A DNA stretch of 45,744 nt from Rhizophagus sp. LPA8_4_AMF. Lineage: Eukaryota; Glomeromycota; Glomeromycetes; Glomerales; Glomeraceae. Under the pieces are notes generated by a model. That model was not told where the DNA came from and made no database searches. It saw nothing but the letters and a program-made list of their open reading frames with translations. Position numbers and translations under genes: made by a program. Shown in pieces: positions 32,801 to 43,968 of the stretch. How positions within the stretch are numbered: the first letter of the stretch is position 1; each line of letters opens with the position of its first letter. The stretch spans positions 1-45,744 of the forward strand of contig JADRCO010000173.1 in the NCBI GenBank assembly GCA_021464525.1. The letters run 5' to 3'.

Positions 32801-34469
32801 AATTATCATATTGAAATAATAATTCATTAATAATAATTTCGTTATTATTTTCAATCTTAATTGATTTTAGGTCATCTAATACTTGTTTCATTTCTGGTCT
32901 ATCATCTTGATTATATTGCCAACATTCTAAAAAAAAAAAAAATATTTTATAGAAAGTTTTTACGTTAATATTCATAAAAAATAATCAAAATAAAATAATA
33001 ATAATAGGATAAATGTTTATCTCGCACCCCTGTATGATGCTTAAATCTAACAAAAATTTGTAAAAAAGAAATTCTTAATATACCAACTTTTTTAAAAAAA
33101 TATACAATATATGTATTTTTGTCTGCTCTGCAATTTTGCTTAAAGCATCAAAGATGGTTTTGAATGTCATTTTTGACTTATTTGACAAAACATCTTTTTC
33201 AGTTTTCTTACGCTAAATCACGTGACGCATTTAATTCTGGCCAGAATTAAATGATCGGCATAGAAAATATCCTTTTTTGGGATAAAAGCGAGATTTAAGC
33301 ATCACACATGGGGGCTGGATATAGATTTACCCATAATAATAAATATATATAAGTATATTGTATATAATTATATATAAATAATAAAGTCGTACTTGTATAA
33401 ATGTTAATATAATCATTCGGTGTACCAGGAACTGGAGTTTCCCTTTTACCATCATCTGAAATTTTAAACATCAATAATATTTTAAGATAATTAACATTAT
33501 AAGATTCAAATGGTTTTCTCCCAGCTGATATTTCCCATAGGAGTACACCAACGCTATAAACATCTGATTTCTTATTTGGTTTATATTCATAATCAATAGT
33601 TTTTTTATTTGCTTTCGGATAACATTGAGGATCAATATAAGCTGTTTGTCCATAAATATCACTTTGAGAGGATGATACTTCAGCCACTCTACGTGAAAGT
33701 CCAAAATCTGTTAATTTAAGAGTATTTTGGTGAACCAATATATTATCTGAATGCTATTATTTATAAAGTGTTAAACCAAATTAAATTTAAAAACATCATT
33801 AAAAATAAATTAATAAAAAAACATTAACTTACTAAATCACGATGAATAATATTTTTATCATGTATACATGAGACCGCATCAGCAATTTGAATAGCAAACT
33901 TCAATTTCATATTCCAATCTAATTTATTGAAATTATCTTTTAAATAATTTCCCAATGTACCACTATCTGCATATTCAAAAATTAACAAATAATTTGAATT
34001 CATATCATAGTTATCTAAAAAAAATATATATATATAAATTAATTTAAAGATATCTTTCTTTAAAGATCATTTTTTTGAAAAAAAAAAAAATACTTACTAT
34101 GCCTTTTAGTAATACCAAAAAACCGAATAATATTTACGTGAATATTGACTTTGACCAATAATCTTATCTAAATAATAATAAAAGAAATTACTATTTATAA
34201 GAAGGTATTTTATAACAAATATTATTTAGTCATACCTCATTAACAATATCTTTGATGTTAATACTTGCGATATTTTTTAGTGCAACAGCAGTATTTGAAT
34301 TTTTCCAAGTAGCTCGATAAACATCACTAAATCCTCCTCTTTTCATAAATTGAATATTCTCAAATTCACTATAATCATGGTAATTAATATAATCATAAGC
34401 AATGCCATTTTCGATCCATTGAGTAAGCTCATTTGTATCAATATTTTTAATATTAGAATCGCTTTCCAT
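29853..34469 (-). CDS. Protein kinase with 26 Sel1-like repeats (5 exons, 1306 residues)
   Basis: Exons: 34469-34236, 34167-34098, 34014-33833, 33753-33393 and 32926-29853. All introns run GTAAGT/GTATGA/GTACGA to TAG, and phases close exactly. The kinase domain is at residues 38-295, TKL-like: glycine loop KRGGFSDVY, VALK with Lys65, Glu78 in helix C, HRDLHSDN with catalytic Asp161 and Asn166, DFG at 178-180, YIDPQ in place of the APE region, DVYSVGVLLWEISAGRKPF, and the CWQYNQDDRP end. All catalytic residues are present; the first glycine of the loop is replaced by Lys. From about residue 370 to the end, 26 Sel1-like repeats of 36 residues (YQLGYCYQYGIGTEKNEIKA...) form a long helical solenoid, presumably a substrate or partner scaffold. 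This kinase-SLR architecture is greatly expanded in Rhizophagus. Its signalling role is inferred. Confidence 0.93.
29856..32666 (-). repeat. Tandem array of 26 coding 108-bp units
   Basis: The 3' exon of the kinase gene is a head-to-tail array of 108-bp units, each one Sel1-like repeat. One unit (near 31050) has an extra codon. Neighbouring units such as the twelfth and thirteenth (both CYQYGIGTEINEIKAFE) are close to identical over half their length, a sign of unequal crossover. The outermost units are the most diverged. Confidence 0.9.
33025..33316. mobile_element. MITE inside intron 4 of the kinase gene
   Basis: Inverted ends: CACCCCTGTATGATGCTTAA ATCT on the left and AGATTTAAGC ATCACACATGGGGGCTG on the right. 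The core has a perfect AATTCTGGCCAGAATT palindrome (33233-33248) and TCACGTGA (33218). It explains why intron 4 is 466 bases while the others are 68-83. About 75 bp around 33110-33185 resemble 20585-20660 in the 19658-20704 element. Confidence 0.7.
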
Positions 34470-34872
34470 TTTTCTATATGATTTTAATGATTTTTAGAAA
34501 TTAACTAAAAAAAAAAGAAAGAAAAAAAAAACTCGAACGAAATTAACTTATTATACATTTATGTATATATAATGTATCACGACATGATCGGTAACTGTTG
34601 ATCAATTCGTGTAATACTATACTTTACTTTCAATGTGCTAGATCAAAAATAATATTTCATGTTATATTTATTGTAGAACAATCTATATTATTTATATTAT
34701 GAAAGCTAGTTCTTTGGTTCATTAATTAGTATACATGGCTGTGACATAATTGTCACGTGATATATTAAATATATGCTTCGACAGACGACGGTACATCACC
34801 CAGCTACAGCCACACAGCAACCCATAGAGGATGAAATTGCAAGTGTTTTATTTATAAGAATAGTTCTTTATT
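34470..34872 (-). promoter_or_regulatory. Upstream region of the kinase-Sel1 gene
   Basis: A TATATATAA-like stretch at about 34564-34572 lies roughly 95-105 bases before the ATG and could be the TATA box. TCACGTGATAT sits at about 34754. No gene was seen. Confidence 0.3.
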
Positions 34873-35300
34873 ACCCAAATATTAAATATAATTTTCATAA
34901 AATTCGAAATTTTACAAATCTGTCTAGAAGTGTAAAAAATTGTAAAACATGTGAAAATCTTTTTTTTTGCCTTTCATTTTCCCTATAGACAAGTCTCGTC
35001 CAATTCACTTGAAAATATTATAGAAAATACTATAAAATTAGATCTTTTTAACCAAGTATTTAATGTAATATAAAATTCAAAATTTTATAAACCTACCACT
35101 AACCTACCTAGAAATAGAAAATAAATTATAAATAACACATGAAATCTCTTTTTCCCCCATAGGTATAAGTCTAACAATTTTTAACAAAATCATTTTGAAA
35201 TTTTAATCAAAATACTATGGGATTAGGTCTTTATTTATTTATTCCAAGTATTTTTAATTTCAATGTTACGAAACTTAAAATTTTAAGCGAAAATCCCTAA
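34873..35300. repeat. Degenerate tandem repeat, unit about 180-190 bp
   Basis: Three starts of a similar unit: 'CCAAATATTAAATATAATTT' near 34876, 'CCAAGTATTTAATGTAATAT' near 35053 and 'CCAAGTATTTTTAATTTCAA' near 35244. Within the first two units parallel blocks occur in the same order: AAATTTTA.AAA, CTAGAA, ACATG(T)GAAA, TCTTTTT, CC(C/A)TA(T)AG and AAAATACTAT. About 2.3 copies. Non-coding, class unknown. Confidence 0.55.
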
Positions 35301-35317
35301 ACTAAGTTAAATTTTGT

Positions 35318-35866
35318 GGTATCCGGACTTTTCGCCGAAGTCCATTTCACTGAAGGGATATTTCGCCTAAAGGACATTTCACCGAAATACCATTTCACCG
35401 AAACTCCTTTTCATCGAATTCCATTTCGCCGAAGCCATTTTACAAATGAACATTTCGCTGAATGGATATTTTGCCATGAACATTCCGCCAAAAATTATTT
35501 ATTCCATTTGGTTTTTTATCGTTTTATACTAAAATAGTATATAAAGAATTTTTTTATAGAAAAATTTTTTAAATTTGGGTGATTTTTATTAAATTTATCT
35601 CGTTGTTTATAATACTACATTAATCTTTTTTTACTTACTTTTTCGTGAATAAATGTTTTCAGGATTCTAAAGTTATTTATTTATTGCTTAGAAATTAATC
35701 AGTTACTTGAATGTTAAAGTGATAATATCCTGGAAAAAATGATCTCTAAAAATTATTTTTTTTATTATTATTACGCGATGAATATTTTCATAAAATGATA
35801 ATCACTACCATTTTCGGCGAAATGGACAAATTCGGTGAAATGGATTCGGCGAAATGTACCGTAACC
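35318..35866. mobile_element. Mutator-like MITE with perfect 9-bp target duplication
   Basis: The left end GGTATCCGGAC...TTTTCGCCGAA and the right end ...TTCGGCGAAATGTACCGTAACC are inverted. AAATTTTGT flanks both sides (35309-35317 and 35867-35875). Subterminal CATTTCRCCGAA motifs repeat about eight times on the left and three times, inverted, on the right. It is 549 bp with no transposase. The small plus-strand frame at 35316 lies in the left subterminal repeats and is not a gene. Confidence 0.85.
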
Positions 35867-35875
35867 AAATTTTGT

Positions 35876-36022
35876 TCATGGCGGATTTGACGCATTGCAT
35901 GTGATAATTTCATAGTAAATGGGAATTGGTTACTATTGGTATGATGCTTCAAATCGGCCATATGTTATATTTCTTAATAAATTTACGCCATTTTTTTTTT
36001 TGTCTCATAAAAATGTCAACTA
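35876..36022. other. Spacer between two elements
   Basis: Short AT-rich spacer; nothing recognised. Confidence 0.3.
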
Positions 36023-36121
36023 ACCTATAAAAATGTTTTATATTCCCATGTATTTTTTTTCATTTTCATGAATTTATAGCCTTAAATCATGGAAATATTC
36101 GGATAAAAATTTTTTATAGGG
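36023..36121. mobile_element. MITE family P, copy 4 (short)
   Basis: It starts ACCTATAAAAATGTTTTATA and ends ATTCGGATAAAAATTTTTTA then TAGGG, an inverted pair. It is 99 bp, the shortest copy, with CATG/ATTTT blocks between. Related to 5282-5440, 5756-5926 and 16227-16409. Confidence 0.55.
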
Positions 36122-36996
36122 CTAGAAGTCTTAAAATTTCTATATACCGTATATACTTTTAGAAATTTACTAATATATTCTCCAAGAAAAAATTAAATTA
36201 AATAAATGTAGAAACTATTTTATTTTTTGCTTTAATAACTTCAAATTTGTCAAAAATATTTCCAAAATTTTCAATTTTTCAAGTTAAAATAACTCCGTAA
36301 ATAAAATCAATTTTTGACGCTTTAAAATATACTGCGCCGCCCTAAACCAAGTATTCCGAATATATTACAAAGTGTTTATTTTTTTTTTTTAAGTAAAAAC
36401 GGGATTTTCAATTAGTTAGTTAATCGACTATCAATTAATTTTCATATTATTTAATAATTGATGTATATCCTCCCAAGTTTGTAAAAAAACAAATCTAATA
36501 GGTATTTCCATTTTTAATTTTATTGTATTCTACTTTATTTTGAAAAAAGGTTGTTTAAATGAACTATTTTAGGTTAGTAGTAAAAAGTTATGTTCCCTGA
36601 AAATTTTTGTTGGTTCAACGCTGATGAAAGAACAAAATGTACGAGGAAAAGATATTCATGAACAGCTATCATATAAGTTTTGTGTAATTTATTTATGTCT
36701 AACGAAATTCCCGACGATCAAAATTCCCGTCATAATACGACCCTGGGCTTCATCATTATCCCAAACACTCATTATCCCGATACATTATTTACAATATATT
36801 ATAATAATCATTTTAATTTTTGCAAAGTATTACAAAAAAGATTAAAAAGTATCTAATTTTTATAAACCATTTACATATTAAACAAAAAATATTAATTATG
36901 TAAACATACTTTTGCGAAATATAAGGCCATTCCAAACTAAATATTAGTTTAATGTCCTTTCCGACTCAAAAATTTGAAGGGGGGAGGGGGGAATAA
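36122..36996. other. AT-rich intergenic
   Basis: A G-rich run (GAAGGGGGGAGGGGGG) lies at 36977-36991. The 73-codon frame at 36624 has no recognisable content. Confidence 0.4.
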
Positions 36997-37350
36997 TTTA
37001 CAGCTAATTTCAAAAATAACGGACCACCCACTTCGAAGTTTCATACGCAGTCATACGCAGTCATACGCACATGTCTTAATTGATCGGCAGTAATTCCGGC
37101 CAAGTTATAATCTTGGCCAGAATTAACACACGGAATGCGATCATTTCCGTTTTGGGCGATAGCGTTCCATAAAAAATGATTCAAAATTTCCTTTTTAATC
37201 ATTAAATAACATTAATTCCTCAAATGGAAACTGTAATTCTGGCCAGAATTGTAATTTGGCCGGAATTACTGCCGATCAATTAAGACGTGCGTATGACTGC
37301 GTATGAAACTTCGGAGTAAAAATGAATTGGGTGGTGCAATTAGCTGTAAA
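36997..37350. mobile_element. 354-bp element with very long inverted repeats
   Basis: The left half (TTTACAGCTAAT..., then GAAGTTTCATACGCAGTCAT, CTTAATTGATCGGCAGTAAT, TCCGGCC) is mirrored by the right half (GGCCGGAATTACTGCCGATC, AATTAAGACGTGCGTATGAC, TGCGTATGAAACTTCGGAG, ATTAGCTGTAAA). Arms are about 120 bp. The left arm carries an extra CATACGCAGT unit (three against two on the right). Each arm also contains its own TGGCCAGAATT half-palindrome, including AATTCTGGCCAGAATT at 37235-37250. The element could fold end to end. No coding sequence. Confidence 0.75.
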
Positions 37351-38927
37351 CAAACGTGACATTCAAACATATTAAAATTTCGGAAATTTTCGGTAAAATC
37401 GGAAATATTCGGTACCACTCAAGAGAGGGGGTGCCTTAAACATATGTGAACATGTGTTTAAATTACCCAAAAATAGGGGGATGAACGTTTGATCGGCAGA
37501 ATTTTTAAGGATTGTCGGGATTTTTTATGTGATCGTGATCAGGGATTTTGAATTTTCGGAGTTAAGGAGTGTAAACACTTGATCGTCGGAAATTTGGTTT
37601 GCAATTGGTACTTCCATTAATTTGCGTGGATAGAGAATAATAACGCTAATTGCAACTTTAATATGATTGTGACGGAATCTTGGTGAAAACTAAAAAATAT
37701 ACATATTCTTTAGTTTCTCAAAAAATTAATGTATTCCGTAATATAAATTTTTTTTTTTGTTTCGTAGTAGTACTAATGTCGACCCAAAGTGTGGGGCCTA
37801 AAAACGTTCAAGCTCAATTTTGGCCGGAATTATAACAGTGTCGGCTGACGTTATTTGTTACGTGATCCACCATATTTTATTTATAATGTGCATTAAAATT
37901 ATTTCATCTAATGTACAATTATTCGTGATTTTTCTAACGATAGCTATTTTTTTCTTTTTTTTTCTTTTTTACACAAAGGGCGAACCCCTTATGGGTACGC
38001 GCTCGTTGAACTTGCTTTAGTTAGTCTTTTTTACTATATATTTTATACCGCTAGTTAGCACTCTACACAAATTTAGTACGAGTATCATCCAATAAATAAA
38101 ATAAATAAAAACATTTAATGTACAATTTGTTCTTTTAATATCAAAAAAGTTGCATTTGATTGTTTTTAATGCTCCTACTTTATAATATAAACGAACGAGA
38201 TTCAATTGATTCGCTTGAAACCTTTCCATAATTACCAGAAAAAGTGTTGAACTAAGAAATTTGTAAAGCCGTAAAGGTTATTGTTTAATTTATATGGTTT
38301 AAAGAGATAAATCTAAAAAAAAAAATTTATTCATTTATTTTGTTATTTAGCAATAATTCAATGTTCATATTAAAGTTCGGTTTGTCACTCGCTCATGTGT
38401 TAATATAACTTAAAGTTTGTACACAAATAACAAAATTCCTCACGTCATAATTATGCATTGGTACGGCATCGATCATATGAATTTAAGTCTTAATGATTTT
38501 TAAGTTAAGATATTGTTACGTTTCATAACTTGTCACATTGTTACGATGAACTCTTGTGATCGTACGATTAAATTTATTACAGATTTTTGAGATATATTAT
38601 TACAAATACGATAATACATTGTTGTAACGCATGTTGCAACTAATACACAAGATTAATTTTTTAAATCATAGATTAAAAAATTCTATTGATACAACGTTGT
38701 AACATACGTTGTGCCATTGCGCCAGATATACAACCAACCATACATGAATTAAATGATTTCATCCATGAAATTTTAATGCAAAAATAAAAAATATATATGT
38801 TACAAGAGTTTGTAATATCAGATAAGCTAATCTTATGATAAAAATCTAATGTAATGAAAAGTAATAATTATGGCACTTTTTTTTAATCGATTAATCTAAT
38901 AAAAAGAAAAAATCTCTAATTTTAGAA
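37351..38927. other. Intergenic, 3' side of the P450 gene
   Basis: AATTTTGGCCGGAATT at about 37816-37831 is a further palindrome variant, and GATCGTGATCAGG lies near 37539. The small frames at 37820 (+) and 38017 (-) overlap nearly end to end and resemble nothing. A loose repeat of GTTGTAACGCATGTTG / GTTGTAACATACGTTG occurs at about 38622 and 38693. Confidence 0.4.
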
Positions 38928-41237
38928 TTAACTCCTTTCTTTAATATTAATTTCAAGGTTCTTGGGTCTGAATAGAAATGCGCTACTGAGGACTAATTCA
39001 TCTTTATGTATCGAGTTTTCTGGTAAACTCCATTCATATTTGAGCACTACAATGATTATTAAACATTAACGTTATTAATAATTACATAATAATTTCAATT
39101 TAGAAAATTGATTTTTAGAATACTTACAAAACATTGTAATTATAATTCTTTGCTCCATTATAGAAAAGTTTTGACCGACGCTATAAAAAAAATATATACA
39201 CATGTATTATAAGTATCAACTCATAAAGAAGAAGTAAACACTTTTAATTTTAAACCTACCAATTTCTTGGTCCGACGCTAAATGGAATATAAGAATATTG
39301 ATTGCTTCTCTTTTCATTCGTTAGCCACCTTTCTGGATCAAATGTATAAGCATTATCCCAATATTTAGGATCATGATGGACTGCGTAATTCGATACTCGT
39401 ATTATGGATTTTTCTGGAAGCACATATTCGCCAAATTGTGTAGGCTTCAGCAGTTGCCTATACGTCATTGGGGCAGGATATCTACGTAAACTTTCTTTTA
39501 TAATAGCGTTTACGTATTTCATTTCCTACAAGTTAAGAAGATATTTCGTAAGCTTTTATAAATTAATTGACTAAAAACCAAAAAAATCATTAGCGGATTT
39601 TATACTTTTAGCTGATCGGCCGTCGGTATTTTTAATTCATTTCCGATTATACTAATTACTTCCTCTCTTGCTCTCTTTTGCATATGCTATTTATTTATAT
39701 ATATTTTTTTTAAAAAAAAGGTTAATTTAGAAAAAAAAAAGCGTAAATCATAATATAATTAAATGGTACTTACTGGATATTTTGCAAGATAATAAATCGA
39801 TGAACTTACTGACATTGAAGTAGCTAAATAAATAGTAAGAAAGATTATTATAAACGAAAATAGACTATAAAAGAATATAATCATAATACTTACTATCATT
39901 ACCAGCGCTAAAGAAATTAATTATATTGTCCCTCAAATCCTTGGTTCCAATATTAAGATTTTCTTGTTCACTAGCTTCTAACATACTAATCAATAATTCT
40001 TCATTATTAGATTTTTTCTTTTCATTTAATTTTTTACGTTTAGCAAGTTCGATTCTTTTAAGGTCGATAATTTCAAATACAAATTTATCAAAATCTTTTA
40101 CGGCGGAATTAAATATTTTATTTTTTCTAGTTGGTAACTTATTTAAAAATGGGAATATGTATAATATATATGACTCAACATTTGTCATAATAATTTTATA
40201 TTTACGGACGATATCCGGCAATTCCTTGGACTTTAAAGTCTAAAAAAAAAAAGTAAAGAAAAGAAAAATATAAAGATATTAAAAATTATGAAATAGAGAA
40301 ATTGAGAAAAATGATTGGAAAAAAAAAATTTTTCCTTACCCCGAATGAATACCCAAAAGCAACCTGTCCTAATACTTCTGTAGTTATACGCTGCAAGTGT
40401 TCATAAATATCTACTGGTTGGTGGATTTCTTTTCGTAAATATTTAAATGATTCTAGTACAACTTGTCCCATAACATTAGGGGACAATGCACGATTAAATG
40501 CCGGATTAGATAATTTTCTATGGGTACGCCATTGCTGATTGTATTGATGTTGTGTAAGTAATCATCACATGGAGAAGTTGTACGTAATTGATGACGTAAT
40601 CAATAAAATTTACCTCGCCGTTTGAGAATACAATTCCTGTTCCGTAAAATTTAAGAACAGGTAATTCGCTACTAAATTTGTATTTTGGAACAACATCCTC
40701 TGTTTATTTTTTTTTTTAAAAAAAATAGGATGAAAAAAAAAAAATATTTTATAAAAAAAAAAAAAATAAATAAAGATTTATGTAAACTTTTTTCAAAAAA
40801 TTTGTACAGCAGCGTGCAAAAAATCCGTCCCACGTTTATCGTAAAAATTGACAAAAGGCTCACCTGATTCAGTCAATAATTTTCTTGCAAAATCGGCACT
40901 TATGATAGTATAATAATCATTTGGCCCTAAGCGAGCCTATTATTAAAAAAAAAAAAAAGGTATTTTTTGTCGCTTAAATCAAATTTTTAACATCTATTTA
41001 ATTATTTAATAATAATAATAAAAAAAAATTAACAAATACCTTAAAAATTCCTGATTCATAATATTCATTAGGTATAGTTTCTAAAACCTCAACATGAGGT
41101 CCAGTTAATATGGACCATACTACAGGAAGAAATGGAATTTTTGGAACTTCTTTACCGAGGAATTTATTGTGTTTTCTGTTACGGTTCTTTTGAATTATGT
41201 AAATGAAAATTATTAAAAAACATAAAAACATCCACAT
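38928..41237 (-). CDS. Cytochrome P450 monooxygenase (10 exons, 488 residues)
   Basis: Exons: 41237-41040, 40936-40864, 40699-40614, 40534-40340, 40239-39894, 39823-39774, 39686-39606, 39525-39260, 39180-39128 and 39046-38928. Every junction is GT..AG and the phase closes to a single frame. The N-terminal hydrophobic anchor (residues 1-16) with the basic segment RKHNKF and the proline-rich PKIPFLP place it on the ER membrane. Motifs: helix C WRTHR (Trp121, Arg125), I-helix AGNDTT (296-301), ExxR as ESLR (354-357), FDPERW (405-410), and haem loop FSVGPRNC with Cys432 as the iron ligand; that cysteine codon is itself split by an intron. The length is normal for a microsomal P450. The substrate cannot be told; the style suggests a CYP4/CYP52-like fatty-acid or alkane hydroxylase, but this is weak inference. 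The gene looks intact. Confidence 0.94.
40800..40836. repeat. Possible mariner/Tc1 terminus within P450 intron 2
   Basis: Inside intron 2 (40700-40863) the sequence TACAGCAGCGTGCAAAAAAT then CCGTCCCACG resembles the TA-CAG.G.GTGCAAAA..TCCCAC ends of Tc1/mariner elements. The partner end was not found, and the A/T-rich filling is consistent with a decayed, truncated element. Weak call. Confidence 0.3.
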
Positions 41238-43883
41238 GGTTGATTAATTTATGTGAGGAAAAAAAAAAAATTTTTTTTTTTGATTTTTTTTTTTTATATC
41301 CTTTTTTAATCGCCTTTTATAAATAAATTTTTTTTTTTTTTCACAGTTTCACGATAATTTTTATAGTAATTACTTTAAAGTAATTTTAATTTTTTATATG
41401 TATATAATAATATACATAATATATTAATGAAATAAAGTTTATATTGAAAAAAATTAAGAGAACTGATGTAGGTTCAAATGCCTGTCAGGAGACATTAAAT
41501 TAAATGAGGTTAAACCAAAAATTACAGTGGATAAAATTTTTTCATTAACCTTATCTAAAAAAAAAAAGAAAATGACTGAGCGGCGAATTTTATTTCATTT
41601 ATTAATATTCATAATAAAATCACTACTTTGATGCTATTTTATCGTTTCACTAATTCATTGTCTTTCTTTATACGCGAAATTGATTGGATTGTACGTGTTT
41701 GCAAAAAATTAAACAGTTTCACAATTATACTTTTTTAATGACGATGAAAGATCGTGAAAAATGAGAGTTACACAATGATGATAAACAAATATAAAAGGAA
41801 ATGAGGAGAAATTCTAAAATAAGGGGAATAATTAAATGCCACGTGTTATAATTAAAGAAAAATAATAAGAATTTTAGCCCGAGTAACTTTGGCCCAAAAA
41901 TACCATTGTCGGGCAGATTATAGATGAAAAAAAAAAAAAATTATACAATCAAAAGTTATAATGAATGCAAATTTCAATACAATGGACGTTCTTACCGAAA
42001 AATGAGATTTTTTTTCGCTCACAATATTATTTTCAAACAATATTAAAAGATAAGACGTAAATATTGACTTATAAAGGTTAGTTCAATTTAAACAAGGTTA
42101 AGTTTAGGTTTAAAAAGGGATTTCACTATTTTTCTCGGCTAACACCTTTTTTTTTATCGTTAAATCTTTACCAAATATAAGATTATAGAAACTAAAGAAG
42201 AGAGGGTTGTAATCAGGTAATTGGTTTATAATATAACATCGGAGTTAAATCCGATGTATCAGTAAATAATTTATAATAATATGAAAAAACCAAGATATCA
42301 TAAGGAGGGATACAAATAATATAACCCCAGTGTATCCCAAACATTATCCAGATTTGGTTCTAGTCCCAAACTCTAGGTATATAATGTAACACAAAATTTT
42401 AAAAATAGTTAGATTCTCGGTAAGTAATTATTTTGACTACTCAGGAACGCTCATTAGCTTAACAAGATTTTTTTTTCGGATATTAACGGATTCGAATTGT
42501 GACCATTTCGATATCAACTTATAAGTGTTTATTTACTTATTTTCTGATTAGATACAAATATAATCTTTTGATCGTATATTAATAATTCCATTATAATTAT
42601 ATTAATTTTTTAATAAAAGTACTGTATAAATTCCTCAAAAAATATTGTATATTAATTACGTTTATTATATAATAAATAAAAAAATTTTAAAACACAATTT
42701 CAAAAAAAAAAAGACCGGTATGACAATTAGAACCTTCGAATTATTAATGTTCTATTAAAAGATTTTAATTTTTTTTTTATACTTAATATAATTCTTAAAT
42801 ATAACAATATAATTTAAAGAAATTAGGAATTTTAAAACAATTGTATTAAAATAATAAAATGTATGTTCATTTAACAAAGCGAAACATTGGAATGAGAAAT
42901 TATTTGTCTCTCTTGTATTATTTCTATAAATGAAATTTATATAAGATAATATTTTCAAACAAATAATTTAAAATGAATTATAATAACTTGGATATTGTAA
43001 TTAGTAAATAAATTTGTGTAGAATATTTTAATAAATTCAGGATATATTAAAAATTTTGTAGATCTCTTAAAAACTTCAAAGACTTGAATTATTTCGTAAT
43101 CGCGCCAATCATTTATTAAACATATTCAAATTACGTTACGAAAAACAGAATTTTAAATCGCTTTCCTTATCAAATTGACGTGAAATCGTGTGTTAGTTGT
43201 CAATAAATTAATTAAATTTAAAAAGAATTGCCAAAATTATGTATGAGATACATAAAATGGCGTTCAATTTGGTTTTGTAATCCATTACTTTATATTACTT
43301 TATTTTCATCTCCCAAAGTCTAGACTTTGACGAATTTGAAATTGAATTATTTGAGGAAGTTCTATATTTCTTTATCACTACTTTATTCATTAAATTCAAT
43401 TTTTTCTTTTTTTGAATTCATTATTTCCATTAAAAAAATAATCTAATTTGTTTGATGTGGCTGAAAAATCATTTTACCTTTTTTTGTTAAGACTTTTTAA
43501 TTCTTTATCAATTACATAAAATTATTAATAAACTATTTACAAAAACATGAAAAACACAAACAACGTTTATATAATATTCATTTTCATAAATAATTTTATT
43601 AATACAAATAACATTCTTATTGTCAATAAAATTTTTATTAACAAATGTGGAAACCCATTTTAAATTATTTAGGAATATTTGTGTACGATTCCGTATTCAG
43701 TGTAATCATTAATCGTTAATCGTTAATTGTTACCGAAGATCAAAGTTGATAAATAAAAAACCAATTTCGGAGGATAGGCATTTTTATTTGTTTATGTTGC
43801 TTATCCATTCTTTTCTTAATAAGATTGGTTCTTCATAACTTTTTTACATGCCATTTTAGCGCTACATGTGCTCCTTATCTTTA
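41238..43883. other. Long AT-rich non-coding region upstream of the P450
   Basis: The first 150 bases upstream of the P450 ATG are T- and A-runs (its promoter zone). A small hairpin ACATCGGAGTTAAATCCGATGT occurs at about 42237-42258. No gene, RNA gene or clear element was recognised. The small minus-strand frame at 42755 is not supported. Confidence 0.4.
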
Positions 43884-43968
43884 TTACGTTCTTTATATTA
43901 TTACATTATTTATGTTACTACGTTCTTTATGTTACTACGTTATTTATGTTACTACGTTCTTTATGTTA
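43884..43968. repeat. 17-bp tandem repeat, 5 units
   Basis: Five consecutive units of CTACGTTCTTTATGTTA with alternating TTCTTTAT and TTATTTAT variants. The overlapping open frame at 43866 is produced by this repeat and is not a gene. Confidence 0.85.

Noticed and set aside
41462-41500. GGTTCAAATGCC, tRNA T-loop-like motif
   Set aside because: No matching acceptor, D or anticodon stems could be drawn upstream.
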